Assembly (NCBI RefSeq): GCF_028748785.1
Contig: NZ_CP110496.1
Coordinates: forward strand, 186,001 to 250,000
Length of the DNA: 64,000 nt
DNA from: Candidatus Purcelliella pentastirinorum
GTDB lineage: Bacteria > Pseudomonadota > Gammaproteobacteria > Enterobacterales > Enterobacteriaceae
Direction: 5' to 3'
The translations under genes and the position numbers were made by a program. The notes below the pieces were generated by a model that saw nothing but the letters and a program-made list of their open reading frames with translations, did no database searches and had not been told where the DNA came from. Shown here piece after piece: positions 29,614-39,814 of this stretch (position 1 is its first letter; each line of letters begins with the position of its first letter).

Positions 29614-30936
29614 TTAAATTTCACCAAATAACATATTCTTATATAAATTAGTAACTTTTAATTTAATAAATTCACCTATTGTATTAAAATTTCCTATAAA
29701 ATTAACAATTTTATTTGTATGCGTACGGCCAAAATAAAATTTATCATTCCACCTAGATTTACCTTCTACTAAAATAGTTTGTTTTGTACCAACCATAGAT
29801 CCACTCCAAATATTAGTTTGTTTTTTTATTAAATTTTGTAATTTATATAAACGTTTTTGTTTTCTTTGATGAGATACAAGATCATTTATATGATATGCTT
29901 GCGTATATTTTCTTTTTGAATAAATAAAACTATAACTATGATCAAAATTTATTTCTGAAATTAATTGAATTGTTTTATTAAAATCCTCTTCATTTTCACC
30001 TGGAAAACCTACTATAAAATCAGAACTAATACGAATTTCTGGTCTTACAGATATTAGTTTTTTAATTATATTTTTATAATAAGAAATAGTATGCCCTCTT
30101 TTCATTAATTTTAATATTTTATCTGATCCACTTTGCACAGGTAAATGTAAAGAACTCATGATTTTAGGAACATCACGATAAACATCAATAATATCATCTG
30201 TAAAATGTAAAGGATGATTGCTAGTAAATTTTATACGTTTAATATTATGTATTTCTGATATTTTACGTAAAAGCATGGAAAAATTGTAAATTTTACCACT
30301 AGAATCAATACCTTTATATGCATTTACATTTTGCCCTAATAATGTTAATTCTTTTAAACCACAATCAACTAATTGATTAATTTCAAACAAAATATCATCG
30401 ACAGGTCTGCTTAATTCTTTTCCTCTAGTATAAGGTACTATACAAAAACTACAAAATTTATTACAACCTTCCATTATTGTAATAGATGCAATAAAATTAA
30501 AATATTTCAATTCAGGTAAATAATTAAATTTTTCTAAAGTTTTACATTTAATATTTATAATTTTTGTATCATTATTATGTATAAGTTTATTAATCATATT
30601 TGGTAAATGATGTATTGTTTTTGGACCAAAAACAATATCAACAAAACTTGCTCTTTTTAAAATATATTTTCCTTCTTGACTAGCAACACACCCTCCTACG
30701 CATATTAATAAACCATTTTTTTTATTTTTTATTTTTTTCCATCTACCTAATTGATGAAAAACTTTTTCTTGTGCTTTTTCACGTATAGAACATGTATTCA
30801 ATAATAGAATATCTGCATCATTTATATTTTTAGTATGTATATAACCATTTTTTACTTTTAATAATTCTGCCATTTTTAATGAATCATATTCATTCATTTG
30901 GCATCCCCATGTTTTTATAAAAAATTTTCTACTCAT
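29614..30936 (-). CDS. miaB: tRNA-2-methylthio-N6-isopentenyladenosine methylthiotransferase MiaB
   Basis: Radical SAM methylthiotransferase that converts i6A37 to ms2i6A37 in tRNAs reading UNN codons. The 440-residue product has the MTTase N-terminal domain with three cluster cysteines (KTWGCQMNEYDS, NTCSIREKAQEKVFHQ, GGCVAS), the radical SAM motif CNKFCSFC followed by IVPYTRGKE, and a C-terminal TRAM domain. The ATG at 30936 is preferred to a GTG two codons upstream. Electron donor is probably FldA. Its i6A37 substrate needs MiaA, which is not in the window. The tRNA cluster follows immediately upstream, as in E. coli. Confidence 0.96.
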   Translation of the reverse strand: MSRKFFIKTWGCQMNEYDSLKMAELLKVKNGYIHTKNINDADILLLNTCSIREKAQEKVFHQLGRWKKIKNKKNGLLICVGGCVASQEGKYILKRASFVDIVFGPKTIHHLPNMINKLIHNNDTKIINIKCKTLEKFNYLPELKYFNFIASITIMEGCNKFCSFCIVPYTRGKELSRPVDDILFEINQLVDCGLKELTLLGQNVNAYKGIDSSGKIYNFSMLLRKISEIHNIKRIKFTSNHPLHFTDDIIDVYRDVPKIMSSLHLPVQSGSDKILKLMKRGHTISYYKNIIKKLISVRPEIRISSDFIVGFPGENEEDFNKTIQLISEINFDHSYSFIYSKRKYTQAYHINDLVSHQRKQKRLYKLQNLIKKQTNIWSGSMVGTKQTILVEGKSRWNDKFYFGRTHTNKIVNFIGNFNTIGEFIKLKVTNLYKNMLFGEI

Positions 30937-31018
30937 AATCACTTAAAATAAATAAAATATTAAATAAATTTAGCATTAAAATTATATAATTTATATAAGT
31001 TAATAAATTATTTTTTTT

Positions 31019-31089
31019 CTGGGGTACCTGGATTCGAACCAGGGATGCCGGTATCAAAAACCGGTGCCTTACCACTTAGCTATACCCCA
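31019..31089 (-). tRNA. tRNA-Gln (TTG anticodon)
   Basis: Read on the minus strand, acceptor TGGGGTA pairs with TACCCCA, the discriminator is G, and the anticodon stem CCGGT/ACCGG encloses TTTTGAT with anticodon TTG. The T-arm is CCTGG-TTCGAAT-CCAGG. The variable loop appears to be four bases, one shorter than in E. coli glnU/glnW. Third in transcription order of the Met-Leu-Gln cluster, a trimmed form of the E. coli metT-leuW-glnU operon. The 3' CCA is not encoded. Confidence 0.95.
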
Positions 31090-31099
31090 ATAAATTTTA

Positions 31100-31183
31100 T
31101 GTGGGAGACGAGATTTGAACTCGTATTTCATAAAATGAGCCAGAACCTAAATCTGGTGCGTTTACCAATTTCGCCACTCCCAC
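31100..31183 (-). tRNA. tRNA-Leu (TAG anticodon)
   Basis: A class II tRNA with acceptor GTGGGAG/CTCCCAC, D-arm GTGGCGAAATTGGTAAAC region, anticodon stem CCAGA/TCTGG around a loop carrying TAG, a long variable arm rich in A/T, and T-arm ACGAG-TTCAAAT-CTCGT. It decodes CUN leucine codons and corresponds to E. coli leuW. The variable arm has drifted to A/T compared with E. coli, while the acceptor, anticodon and T arms are conserved. Confidence 0.95.
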
Positions 31184-31190
31184 AAAATAA

Positions 31191-31266
31191 TAGCTACGAC
31201 AGGGATCGAACCTGTGACCTCAGCATTATGAGTGCCGCGCTCTAACCAAAACTGAGCTACGTAGCC
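31191..31266 (-). tRNA. tRNA-Met (CAT anticodon, elongator)
   Basis: Corresponds to E. coli metT, the elongator tRNA: 5' GGCTACG with 3' CGTAGCT (a terminal G-U pair), D-stem GCTC/GAGC, anticodon stem CGGCA/TGCTG around CTCATAA, and T-arm ACAGG-TTCGATC-CCTGT. It has no C1-A72 initiator mismatch. The D-loop has two extra T residues before the GG pair compared with E. coli metT (TTTTGG rather than TTGG), an uncommon length. First gene of the three-tRNA transcript. Confidence 0.92.
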
Positions 31267-31546
31267 ATACAATTTTTATGATAAAATTGAAAATTATTAT
31301 ATACTGAATATAATAAACATAAATTTATAATTAATTCAAATTTATTAGCAAAATAATAAAAAGTATATTTAAATAAAAAAAATTTTTTAATTTAATTTGA
31401 TATTTTAATAATTTTATTTCCAAATAAAAAATATTATGATATGTATAAAGAAATAATAATGTAAATTATATTTATATTGAATAATATTAATATAATATCA
31501 AAATTTAAAATCTATTAACTTATATAAATAAAATAATTAATTAATA

Positions 31547-32068
31547 ATGAAAAAAAATAATATATTTCTAATTGGTCCTGTAGGATCAGGTAAAAGTACT
31601 ATAGGAAAACATTTATCAAAAAAACTTAACATGGAATTTTATGATTCAGATAAAGAAATAGAAAAAAGAACAGGAGTGGATATAGGATGGATATTTGATT
31701 TGGAAGGAGAAGAAGGTTTTAGAAAAAGAGAAAATAAAATAATTTTAGAACTAACAGATAAACAAGGTATAATATTAGCTGCAGGAGTAGAAGTAATAAA
31801 AAATAAAAATAATAAAAATAGATTGTCTGCTAGAGGTATAGTAATATATTTAAAAACAAGTATAGAAAAACAATTATCTCGTACTAAACACGACAAAAAA
31901 AAATTATTTTGGAAAAAACAAAATACAATTTTGTATCATAAGTTAAAAAAACTTGAAAAAAAAAATAATTTAATATACAAAGATATAGCAGATTTCACCA
32001 TTTTAACTGACAAATACAATACTAAAAAAATAACACATCAAATCATCAAAATTTTAGAAAATAAGTAA
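31547..32068 (+). CDS. aroK: Shikimate kinase I
   Basis: Phosphorylates shikimate at O3 in the aromatic amino acid pathway. The 173-residue product matches E. coli AroK in length and carries Walker A GPVGSGKST, the shikimate-binding DSDKEIEKRTGVDIGWIF, the EEGFRKRE motif and AAGVEV at the third substrate-binding site (the family has GGG-type glycines there; here AAG). Retention implies chorismate production, possibly for the host (inference). In E. coli it is followed by aroB, damX, dam, rpe; here only rpe remains next to it. Confidence 0.94.
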   Translation: MKKNNIFLIGPVGSGKSTIGKHLSKKLNMEFYDSDKEIEKRTGVDIGWIFDLEGEEGFRKRENKIILELTDKQGIILAAGVEVIKNKNNKNRLSARGIVIYLKTSIEKQLSRTKHDKKKLFWKKQNTILYHKLKKLEKKNNLIYKDIADFTILTDKYNTKKITHQIIKILENK

Positions 32069-32143
32069 TAGTTATTTTTTTTAAATTATTTATAATTGAT
32101 TAAATAAAATATTTTAATAAATGAAGTATGAGAAAATAAATAA

Positions 32144-32818
32144 ATGAAAAAGTTTTTATTAGCACCATCTATTTTATCAGCTAATTTTGCTAAATTAGGA
32201 GAAGATATAAAAAAAGTTATATTAGCTGGATGTGATATGATTCATTATGATGTTATGGACAATCATTATGTATCAAATTTAACTATGGGACCAATGATAT
32301 TAAAAAGTTTAAAAAAATATGGTATAAATGTACCTATTGATGTACATATAATGGCGAAACCAGTAGATAATCTTATAAAACAATTTATTGAAATTGGAGT
32401 TGACTATATTAGCTTTCACCCGGAAACAAGTAAAAATATTTATAATACAATACAGATTATTAAAAAAAATGGATGTAAAGTTGGAATAGCAATAAATCCT
32501 TATACTTCATTAAATTGTTTAAATTATATTATAAATGAAATAGATATGATTTTAATTATGTCAGTCAATCCAGGGTTAGAAGGACAAAAATTTATTCCTT
32601 TTATTCTAAATAAATTGTATGATGTTAATAAATTAATTAAAAAAAATGATCATGATATTTTATTGGAAGTTGATGGAGGTATCAAAATAAATAATATTTG
32701 TAAAATAGCAAAAACAGGAGTAGATATTTTTGTTTTCGGAACTGAAATTTTTAAAAAAAATAATTATAATAAAACAATATATAAAATGAAAAAAGAACTA
32801 AGAAAAATAATTTTTTAA
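32144..32818 (+). CDS. rpe: Ribulose-5-phosphate 3-epimerase
   Basis: Interconverts ribulose 5-phosphate and xylulose 5-phosphate in the pentose phosphate pathway. A 224-residue TIM barrel with the N-terminal APSILSANFAKLGEDI, metal-binding HYDVMDNHYVSNLTMGP (catalytic Asp), DVHIMAKP, SFHPE, MSVNPGLEGQKFIP and VDGGIK with the second catalytic Asp. The neighbour of aroK as a remnant of the E. coli aroKB-damX-dam-rpe-gph-trpS cluster. Works with zwf (48432-49925) and rpiA (60159-60818). Convergent with metK. Confidence 0.97.
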   Translation: MKKFLLAPSILSANFAKLGEDIKKVILAGCDMIHYDVMDNHYVSNLTMGPMILKSLKKYGINVPIDVHIMAKPVDNLIKQFIEIGVDYISFHPETSKNIYNTIQIIKKNGCKVGIAINPYTSLNCLNYIINEIDMILIMSVNPGLEGQKFIPFILNKLYDVNKLIKKNDHDILLEVDGGIKINNICKIAKTGVDIFVFGTEIFKKNNYNKTIYKMKKELRKIIF

Positions 32819-32839
32819 AATAATACTTTGTTATTAATT

Positions 32840-33985
32840 TTAAATTGAAGAGTGCAATATATTTTTTTTATCTATTTTTTCCCAAGGAAATTCATTTCTT
32901 CCAAAATGTCCATAAACAGCAGTATTTAAATAAATAGGATGTAATAAATCTAACATTTTAATTAATCCATAAGGACGTAAATCAAATAAATTGTTAACTA
33001 AATAAATTAAATTTTTTATACTAATTTTTTCTGTACCAAAAGCATCTATCATGATAGATGTTGGTTTAGCAATACCAATAGCATATGATATTTGAATTTC
33101 ACAACGATCAGCTAAACCAGCAGCAACTATATTTTTTGCAATATATCTAGCTGCATAGGATGCGGATCTGTCCATTTTTGAAGGGTCTTTTCCAGAAAAA
33201 GCACCACCTCCATGTCTAGCTGTACTACCATAAGTATCAACTATTATTTTTCTTCCTGTCAACCCACAATCGCATATAGGTCCTCCAATAACAAATTTAC
33301 CAGTGGGGTTAATTAAAAATTTAGTTTTTAGATTTAACCATTTATCAGGCAAAACAGGTTTTATTATTTCATCCATTACAGCTTCTCTTAATTCTTTATA
33401 AGAAATATCTTCTGAATGTTGTGTAGAAAATACAACATTATCAATATTAATAATATTATTATTTTCATATTGAAAAGTAATTTGACTTTTTGCATCAGGA
33501 CGTAACCAAGATAATTTACCATTTTTTCTAACTTCAGATTGACGTTTAACTAATCTATGAGCATATAGAATGGGTGCTGGCATAAATACATCAGTTTCAT
33601 TTGTAGCGTAACCAAATATTGAACCCTGATCTCCAGCTCCTTGATTATACGGATTAATATTATATATACCTCTTTCAATATCTTTTGATTGTTTATTTAT
33701 AATATTAGTTATATTACAAGAATCAGCATTAAAATCTGAATTGGAATCAATATATCCAATTTTTCTAATAGTGTTACGTACTATATCTTCAATATTAATT
33801 GAAGCATTTGTTGTAATTTCACCTCCAACTAATACAAAATTAGATTTTATATATGTTTCACAAGCAACACGAGCTTCAGAATCTTGAATTAAAATAGCAT
33901 CTAAGATAGCATCAGATATTTGATCAGCAATTTTATCTGAATGTCCTTCGGATACGGATTCAGATGTAAAATAATATTTTGTCAT
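32840..33985 (-). CDS. metK: S-adenosylmethionine synthetase
   Basis: Makes S-adenosylmethionine from methionine and ATP, feeding the methyltransferases and radical SAM enzymes. The 381-residue product (E. coli 384) begins [21 protein letters not shown], and has [16 protein letters not shown], the P-loop-like [22 protein letters not shown] region ([10 protein letters not shown] here) and GRNEFPWEK at the C terminus. Convergent with rpe and divergent from glnS across a 368-bp spacer. In E. coli metK lies elsewhere, so this neighbourhood is rearranged. Confidence 0.97.
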   Translation of the reverse strand: MTKYYFTSESVSEGHSDKIADQISDAILDAILIQDSEARVACETYIKSNFVLVGGEITTNASINIEDIVRNTIRKIGYIDSNSDFNADSCNITNIINKQSKDIERGIYNINPYNQGAGDQGSIFGYATNETDVFMPAPILYAHRLVKRQSEVRKNGKLSWLRPDAKSQITFQYENNNIINIDNVVFSTQHSEDISYKELREAVMDEIIKPVLPDKWLNLKTKFLINPTGKFVIGGPICDCGLTGRKIIVDTYGSTARHGGGAFSGKDPSKMDRSASYAARYIAKNIVAAGLADRCEIQISYAIGIAKPTSIMIDAFGTEKISIKNLIYLVNNLFDLRPYGLIKMLDLLHPIYLNTAVYGHFGRNEFPWEKIDKKNILHSSI

Positions 33986-34353
33986 TTTTTGAATTTTATA
34001 AAAAAAAAAAATAATATATTAATCATTTAAAAATTAAAATGTTTATTAAATTAAATATTTAAAATACTAAAATTTAATTATTTATGATCTAAATGTAATA
34101 AATAAAATATTATAAATAAATACCATATGTAAAATACTAAATAGAAAATTATTTATAATATATAAATATAAAAGAAAATAATAAATGAGTTAAATAAAAA
34201 TTTAATATAAAAAAGATATTTTTCGTTAATCAAAATTTATAATATAATTTATATTAAGTCAAATTTAAGTAATTTAATATATTTTATTAAAATTATGTCT
34301 ATATCTTAAAAAGATATTTTTAAATAAAAACTATAAGAATTGAATAATATTTT
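33986..34353. other. 368-bp spacer between metK and glnS, no gene seen
   Basis: AT-only divergent intergenic region that must contain promoters for both genes. I see no conserved frame, tRNA or recognisable pseudogene. A short perfect inverted repeat, ATATCTT-AAA-AAGATAT followed by TTTTT (34301-34321), lies 33 bases before the glnS start and would form a small hairpin in the glnS leader; its role, if any, is unknown and the pattern could be chance in such biased DNA. Confidence 0.4.
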
Positions 34354-35988
34354 ATGAATACAAATAATTTTATAAGAAAAGTGATAAAAAAAGATTTAAA
34401 TAAAAAAAAATATTTTAAAATTAAAACTAGATTTGCTCCGGAACCTAATGGCTATTTACATTTAGGACACGCTAAATCATTATATATAAATTATAATATA
34501 GCTAAAGATTTTAACGGTAAATGTAATATAAGATTTGATGACAGTAATCCAAGTAAAATAAAAAAAAAATATATAAAATCAATAAAAAAAGATATTAAAT
34601 GGTTGGGATTTAAAATAGATAACGTATGTTATACATCAAATTATTTTTTGAAAATATATAATTATGCAGTTGAATTAATAAAGAAAAAATTAGCTTATGT
34701 AGATGAATTAAATTCTAAAGAAATAAAAAAATATAGAGGAACATTAAAAACTATAGGAAAAAATAGTCCATATAGAAATAGAAGTGTAAATGATAACTTG
34801 AAATTATTTAAAGAAATGAAAGAAGGTAAATTTAAAGAAGGAAAAATGTGTTTAAGAGCTAAGATTAATATGTTATCTCCTATAATGATAATGAGAGATC
34901 CAATTTTATATAGAATAAAATATAAAGAACATATAAAAACTGGAAATGAATGGTGTATTTACCCTATGTATGATTTTTCACATTGTATATCTGATGCATT
35001 AGAAAAGATTACACATTCTATATGTACATTAGAATTTATGGATAATAAAAATTTATATAATTGGATTTTGAAAAATATAACTATAAAAAATAAACCCAAA
35101 CAATATGAATTTTCCAGATTAAATGTAGAATATAATATTATGTCCAAAAGATATATAAATAAATTAATTAATAAAAAAATAATAAAAAAATGGGATGATC
35201 CTAGAATATTAACAATAACGGGGTTAAAAAAAAGAGGATATACACCATTTTCAATAATGGATTTTTGTTCTAGAACTGGGGTGACTAAACAAAATAATAT
35301 AATTGAGATGTCATTATTAGAAAATTGTATAAAAAATGATTTAAATAAAAATTTTCCTAGAGCAATGGCTATTATAAATCCAATTAAAATTATATTAGAA
35401 AATATTCCAGATGGATATGAAGAACGATTAATAATAAATAACCATCCAATTAATAAAAATATGGGAAAAAGAAAAATCTATTTTAATAGAGAAATTTATA
35501 TAGATAAATATGATTTTATAAATATAAATAAGAATAAATATAATCATCCAATTATAGGTAATGAAATTCGTCTAAAAAATGCATATAATATAATTATTAA
35601 ATATATTATAAAAAATAAAGATGGTGTAATTAAAAAAATAATTTGTACATGTAAGCATGAAAAAAATCAAAATTATAAATATATAAAAATAATACATTGG
35701 ATATCAGTATTACATTCTATTCCAGCAAAATTTTATTTATATAAAAGATTATTTAACAAAATAAATCCATTAAAAGAAAAGAAGTTAATAAATAATATAA
35801 ATAAAAAATCTCTAATTATTAAAAATGGATTTGTAGAAGAATCTTTAAAAACAGCAAAAATAGGAAATAAATATCAATTTGAAAGAGAAGGATATTATTG
35901 TTTAGATAAAATTGATAATAAATCAAATAATCTTATATTCAATTTAATTATCAATTTGAACAATAAATATAGAAATAAAAATATTTAA
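34354..35988 (+). CDS. glnS: Glutaminyl-tRNA synthetase
   Basis: Class I synthetase, 544 residues (E. coli 554), charging the tRNA-Gln encoded at 31019-31089. The HIGH region is FAPEPNGYLHLGHAKS near residue 30, followed by RFDDSNPSK; the central segment YPMYDFSHCISDALEKITHSICTLEF is diagnostic, and the second signature is IMSKRYI (MSKR) near residue 265. The C-terminal beta-barrel anticodon domain is complete through FEREGYYCLD. A direct GlnRS makes an amidotransferase route for Gln-tRNA unnecessary. Convergent with nrdB, 18 bp apart. Confidence 0.97.
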   Translation: MNTNNFIRKVIKKDLNKKKYFKIKTRFAPEPNGYLHLGHAKSLYINYNIAKDFNGKCNIRFDDSNPSKIKKKYIKSIKKDIKWLGFKIDNVCYTSNYFLKIYNYAVELIKKKLAYVDELNSKEIKKYRGTLKTIGKNSPYRNRSVNDNLKLFKEMKEGKFKEGKMCLRAKINMLSPIMIMRDPILYRIKYKEHIKTGNEWCIYPMYDFSHCISDALEKITHSICTLEFMDNKNLYNWILKNITIKNKPKQYEFSRLNVEYNIMSKRYINKLINKKIIKKWDDPRILTITGLKKRGYTPFSIMDFCSRTGVTKQNNIIEMSLLENCIKNDLNKNFPRAMAIINPIKIILENIPDGYEERLIINNHPINKNMGKRKIYFNREIYIDKYDFININKNKYNHPIIGNEIRLKNAYNIIIKYIIKNKDGVIKKIICTCKHEKNQNYKYIKIIHWISVLHSIPAKFYLYKRLFNKINPLKEKKLINNINKKSLIIKNGFVEESLKTAKIGNKYQFEREGYYCLDKIDNKSNNLIFNLIINLNNKYRNKNI

Positions 35989-36006
35989 TATGTTTTATTT
36001 AATTAA

Positions 36007-37137
36007 TTATAGTTCAAAATCTTGGAAATCTTCACTATTGATTTCTGAATTAATTTGCCCAATCAAATAAGAGCTTAATTCCACTTCTTGAGGAGCGGAT
36101 TGTACATTATCAGATATTAACCAACTATTAATCCATGGTATAGGGTTATGAGAAATATTATAGGGTGCATCTAAACCTACAGATTTCATGCGTATATTTG
36201 TTATGTATTCAATATATTGACATAAAATTTCTTTATTTAATCCAATCATAGAACCATCGCAAAATAAATATTCAGCCCATTTTTTTTCCTGTTCAGCTAC
36301 AGATTTAAAAAGATTGCTACATTTTGATTTACATTCATCAGCAATTTCATACATTTCATGATCATCTTTACCCTTTCGCATTAAATTTATCATATATTGG
36401 GTGCCTATTAAATGTAAACTTTCATCACGTGCAATTAAACGAATTATTTTAGCATTTCCTTCCATTATTTTTCTTTCAGCAAAAGCAAATGAACAAGCAA
36501 AACTTACATAAAAACGAATAGCTTCTAAAGCGTTTACACTCATTAAACATAAATATAAACTTTTTTTTAATTTATGTAAATTTACATTAATTTTATTATT
36601 ATTAATCTTATGAATTCCTTCACCTAACAAATGCCAATAATTAGTTAAATTTATCAATTTATCATAATATACAGAAATATCTCTCGCACGTTCTAAAATT
36701 TGTTTATTATCAACAATATCATCAAAGATGATCGAAGGATCATGAACTATATTACGAATAATATGAGTGTATGAACGCGAATGAATAGTTTCATAAAACG
36801 ACCATGTTTCAATCCAGGTTTCTAATTCAGGAAGCGAAATTAATGGTAAAAATGCTATATTAGGACTACGACCTTGAATTGAATCGAGTAATGTTTGATA
36901 CTTTAAATTACTTAAAAATATATGTTTTTCATGTTCTGGTAAATTTACAAAATCAACACGATCTCTAGAAACATCAATTTCTTCAGGTCTCCAAAAAAAA
37001 GATAATTGTTTTTCAATCAATTCTTCAAAAATAACATATTTTTGTTGATCATATCTTGCTATATTAACAGATTGACCAAAAAACATTGGTTCGTTTAATT
37101 GATTATTTTTCTTTTCTGAAAAAATTGTATAAACCAT
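36007..37137 (-). CDS. nrdB: Ribonucleotide reductase class Ia beta subunit
   Basis: Houses the diiron-tyrosyl radical cofactor for reduction of ribonucleotides. The 376-residue length equals E. coli NrdB. The radical tyrosine lies in [13 protein letters not shown], iron ligands in this helix and in the [16 protein letters not shown] helix, and the C-terminal tail (YLIGQI...EDFQDFEL) resembles the peptide that docks on NrdA. An AGGA ribosome site precedes the ATG. It follows nrdA by 31 bp on the same strand in the ancestral nrdAB order. Confidence 0.97.
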   Translation of the reverse strand: MVYTIFSEKKNNQLNEPMFFGQSVNIARYDQQKYVIFEELIEKQLSFFWRPEEIDVSRDRVDFVNLPEHEKHIFLSNLKYQTLLDSIQGRSPNIAFLPLISLPELETWIETWSFYETIHSRSYTHIIRNIVHDPSIIFDDIVDNKQILERARDISVYYDKLINLTNYWHLLGEGIHKINNNKINVNLHKLKKSLYLCLMSVNALEAIRFYVSFACSFAFAERKIMEGNAKIIRLIARDESLHLIGTQYMINLMRKGKDDHEMYEIADECKSKCSNLFKSVAEQEKKWAEYLFCDGSMIGLNKEILCQYIEYITNIRMKSVGLDAPYNISHNPIPWINSWLISDNVQSAPQEVELSSYLIGQINSEINSEDFQDFEL

Positions 37138-37168
37138 AAGATATCCTAAATAAAATCAATTCAATAAA

Positions 37169-39457
37169 TTATATTTTACATGAATCACTATCACAAGTGA
37201 TATTATTATTAATAGTACACAAATTATTATCCTGTATATCTTTAGTGCCATCACGAGTATTATGATAATAGAGTGTTTTTAAACCTAATTTATAAGAAAG
37301 TAATAAATCTTGAATTAATATTTTCATAGGAACTTTATTATCTGAAAACTTTTTAGGATCATAATTTGTATTAGCAGATATAGATTGATCTATAAATTTT
37401 TGCATTATTCCAATTAATGATAAATAACCTTTATTATTAGGCATATCCCATATTAATTCATAGTTATTTTTTAATTTTTCATATTCCGGTACAATTTGAC
37501 GTAAAATACCATCTTTAGAAGATTTAATAGTAACATAACCTCTAGGTGGTTCTATTCCATTTGTAGAATTAGAAATTTGTGAAGAAGTTTCTGATGGCAT
37601 TAATGCTGATAAAGTAGAGTTGCGTAAACCATATTTTTTTATATTTTTTCTTAACTTATTCCAATTACAGTGTAATGGTTCATCACAAATATAATCTAAA
37701 CATTTTTTATAAGTATCTATTGGTAATTTACCCATAAAATATGATGTTTGATTAAAATAAGCACATGAACCTTTTTCTTCAGCTAATTTATTTGATGAAG
37801 ATAATAGGTAGTATTGTATAGCTTCAAAAGTCTTATGTGTTAATTTATTTGCACTACCATCTGAATATTTTACATGATTCCTTGCTAAATAATATGCATA
37901 ATTAATTACACCAATCCCTAAAGACCTTCTATTTATTGCGCTTTTTTTTGCGGAAGGTAATAAATAATGTTGATAATCTAACAAAGAATCTAATGCTCTT
38001 ACAATTAAATCGGATAAAATTTTTAATTCATTTAATTTATCAATAGCACCTAAATTAAATGCAGATAAAGTACATAAGGCAATTTCTCCATTAGGGTCAT
38101 TAATATTATTTAGTTCTTTTGTAGGTAAAGTTATTTCTAAACATAAATTAGATTGACGAACTGGAGCTAATAAAGGATTAAATGCTCCATGTGTATTGCA
38201 ATGGTCAACATTTTGTATATATATACGACCAGTAGAAGCTCTTTCTTTCATCATAAGAGAGAATAAATCTAATGCTTTTATTTTTTTTTTACGAATATTT
38301 TTAAGATTTTCATAATATAAATACAATTTTTTAAATTCATTTTGATCACAGAAAAAAGCATCATATAAATCCAAAACATCTGAAGGACTAAAAAGTGTAA
38401 TTATTTGATTTTTTAAAAAACGTTGATACATTAATTTATTTAATTGAACACAATAATCTAAATGCCTTACACGATTTTCTTCAATACCTCTATTGTTTTT
38501 TAAAACTAATAAATTTTCTATTTCTAAATGCCAAATAGGATAAAATAATGTAGCAGCTCCTCCTCTAACACCTCCCTGAGAACAAGATTTTACAGCTGTT
38601 TGAAAATGCTTATAAAAAGGTATACAACCAGTATGAAATGCTTCACCTTTTCTAATTGAACTACCTAAAGCACGAATACGGCCGGCATTAATACCTACTC
38701 CAGCTCTTTGTGAAATATATTTAACAATAGCACTAGCAGTAGAATTAATTGAATTTAAACTATCCCCACATTCAATTAAAACACATGAACTAAATTGTCT
38801 AGTTGGTGTTCTTACACCTGCCATAATTGGTGTAGGTAATGAAATTTTAAAGGTAGATATAGCATCGTAAAATTTATATACATAATTCAAACGAATATTT
38901 TTAGGGTAATTTGCAAATAAACATGCTGATATTAATATATATATAAATTGTGCACTTTCATATATTTTACCAGTAACTCTATTTTGTACTAAATATTTTC
39001 CTTCTAATTGTTTTACAGCTGCATAAGAAAAATTCATATCTCTTAAATGATCAATATATTTATCCATATGATCAAATTCCAATTTAGAATAAAATTTAGT
39101 TAAAATAAAATCATATTTTCCTAAATCAATCATATTAACAACATGTTTATATAATTTAGGTGGGTTAAATTTACCATACGCTTTTTTACGTAAATGAAAA
39201 ATTGCTAATCTTGCTGCTAAATACTGATAATCAGGTACTGAACTTGATATTAAATCTGCAGCGGATTTAATTATAGTTTCCTGTATATCAGATGTTTTTA
39301 TACCATTATAAAATTGAATATGAGATTTTAATTCAACTTGAGAAATGGAAATATTATTCAAACCTTTAGAAGCCCAATTAAGAACTCTATGAATTTTTTC
39401 TAAATTAAGATTTTCTTTATTTCCATTTCTTTTGATTACAAATAAATTTTGATTCAT
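37169..39457 (-). CDS. nrdA: Ribonucleotide reductase class Ia alpha subunit
   Basis: Catalytic subunit, 762 residues (E. coli 761). An ATP-cone allosteric domain opens the protein (VIKRNGNKENLNLEKIHRVLNWA). The active site shows QFSSCVLIECGD, the NLCLEITLP and ALCTLSAFNLGA segments, and MPSETSSQISNSTNGIEPPRG. The C-terminal shuttle cysteines are intact as CDSDSCKI. The reductant is expected to be a thioredoxin or dithiol glutaredoxin; the GrxD in this window is monothiol and unsuited to that. Divergent from gyrA, its ancestral neighbour. Confidence 0.97.
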   Translation of the reverse strand: MNQNLFVIKRNGNKENLNLEKIHRVLNWASKGLNNISISQVELKSHIQFYNGIKTSDIQETIIKSAADLISSSVPDYQYLAARLAIFHLRKKAYGKFNPPKLYKHVVNMIDLGKYDFILTKFYSKLEFDHMDKYIDHLRDMNFSYAAVKQLEGKYLVQNRVTGKIYESAQFIYILISACLFANYPKNIRLNYVYKFYDAISTFKISLPTPIMAGVRTPTRQFSSCVLIECGDSLNSINSTASAIVKYISQRAGVGINAGRIRALGSSIRKGEAFHTGCIPFYKHFQTAVKSCSQGGVRGGAATLFYPIWHLEIENLLVLKNNRGIEENRVRHLDYCVQLNKLMYQRFLKNQIITLFSPSDVLDLYDAFFCDQNEFKKLYLYYENLKNIRKKKIKALDLFSLMMKERASTGRIYIQNVDHCNTHGAFNPLLAPVRQSNLCLEITLPTKELNNINDPNGEIALCTLSAFNLGAIDKLNELKILSDLIVRALDSLLDYQHYLLPSAKKSAINRRSLGIGVINYAYYLARNHVKYSDGSANKLTHKTFEAIQYYLLSSSNKLAEEKGSCAYFNQTSYFMGKLPIDTYKKCLDYICDEPLHCNWNKLRKNIKKYGLRNSTLSALMPSETSSQISNSTNGIEPPRGYVTIKSSKDGILRQIVPEYEKLKNNYELIWDMPNNKGYLSLIGIMQKFIDQSISANTNYDPKKFSDNKVPMKILIQDLLLSYKLGLKTLYYHNTRDGTKDIQDNNLCTINNNITCDSDSCKI

Positions 39458-39814
39458 GAATTCTTATACCTATATATTTTAAAATAAAATATTATTATAA
39501 AAATAAAATTTTAATAAAATAAATAAAAATATGTAATTTTAAACTTTAATTTTAAGTATTTAACAAAATAAAAATATAATTAAAAAGAATAATTAAATAT
39601 TTTTCTATTCATTATATATTATAATGCATATTATAAATAATTATTTAATAACAAATATTATTTTTTAAAATAAAAGAAAAAAATAATTTAAATTAACATA
39701 ATAAATAAAAAATTTAAAAAATTAAAATTTTAATGATATTAATATCTAAAATATTAGATCATCTTTAATTAAAATATTTATTAATAGTATAAAAATGATT
39801 GGGAATTAATACAC
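39458..39814. other. 357-bp spacer between nrdA and gyrA, no gene seen
   Basis: Divergent intergenic region with no conserved frame or RNA gene. In E. coli ubiG and other sequence occupy this area; no trace is visible. Two overlapping palindromic elements occur about 70 bp before gyrA: the 12-bp perfect palindrome GATATTAATATC (39735-39746) and ATCTAA-N4-TTAGAT (39744-39759). I recognise no NrdR box pair. gyrA has a GGGA-type ribosome site at about 39800. Confidence 0.4.

Noticed and set aside
31045-31245. Plus-strand open frame over the tRNA cluster
   Set aside because: It is a chance frame across three minus-strand tRNA genes, with relatively high GC because of the stems.
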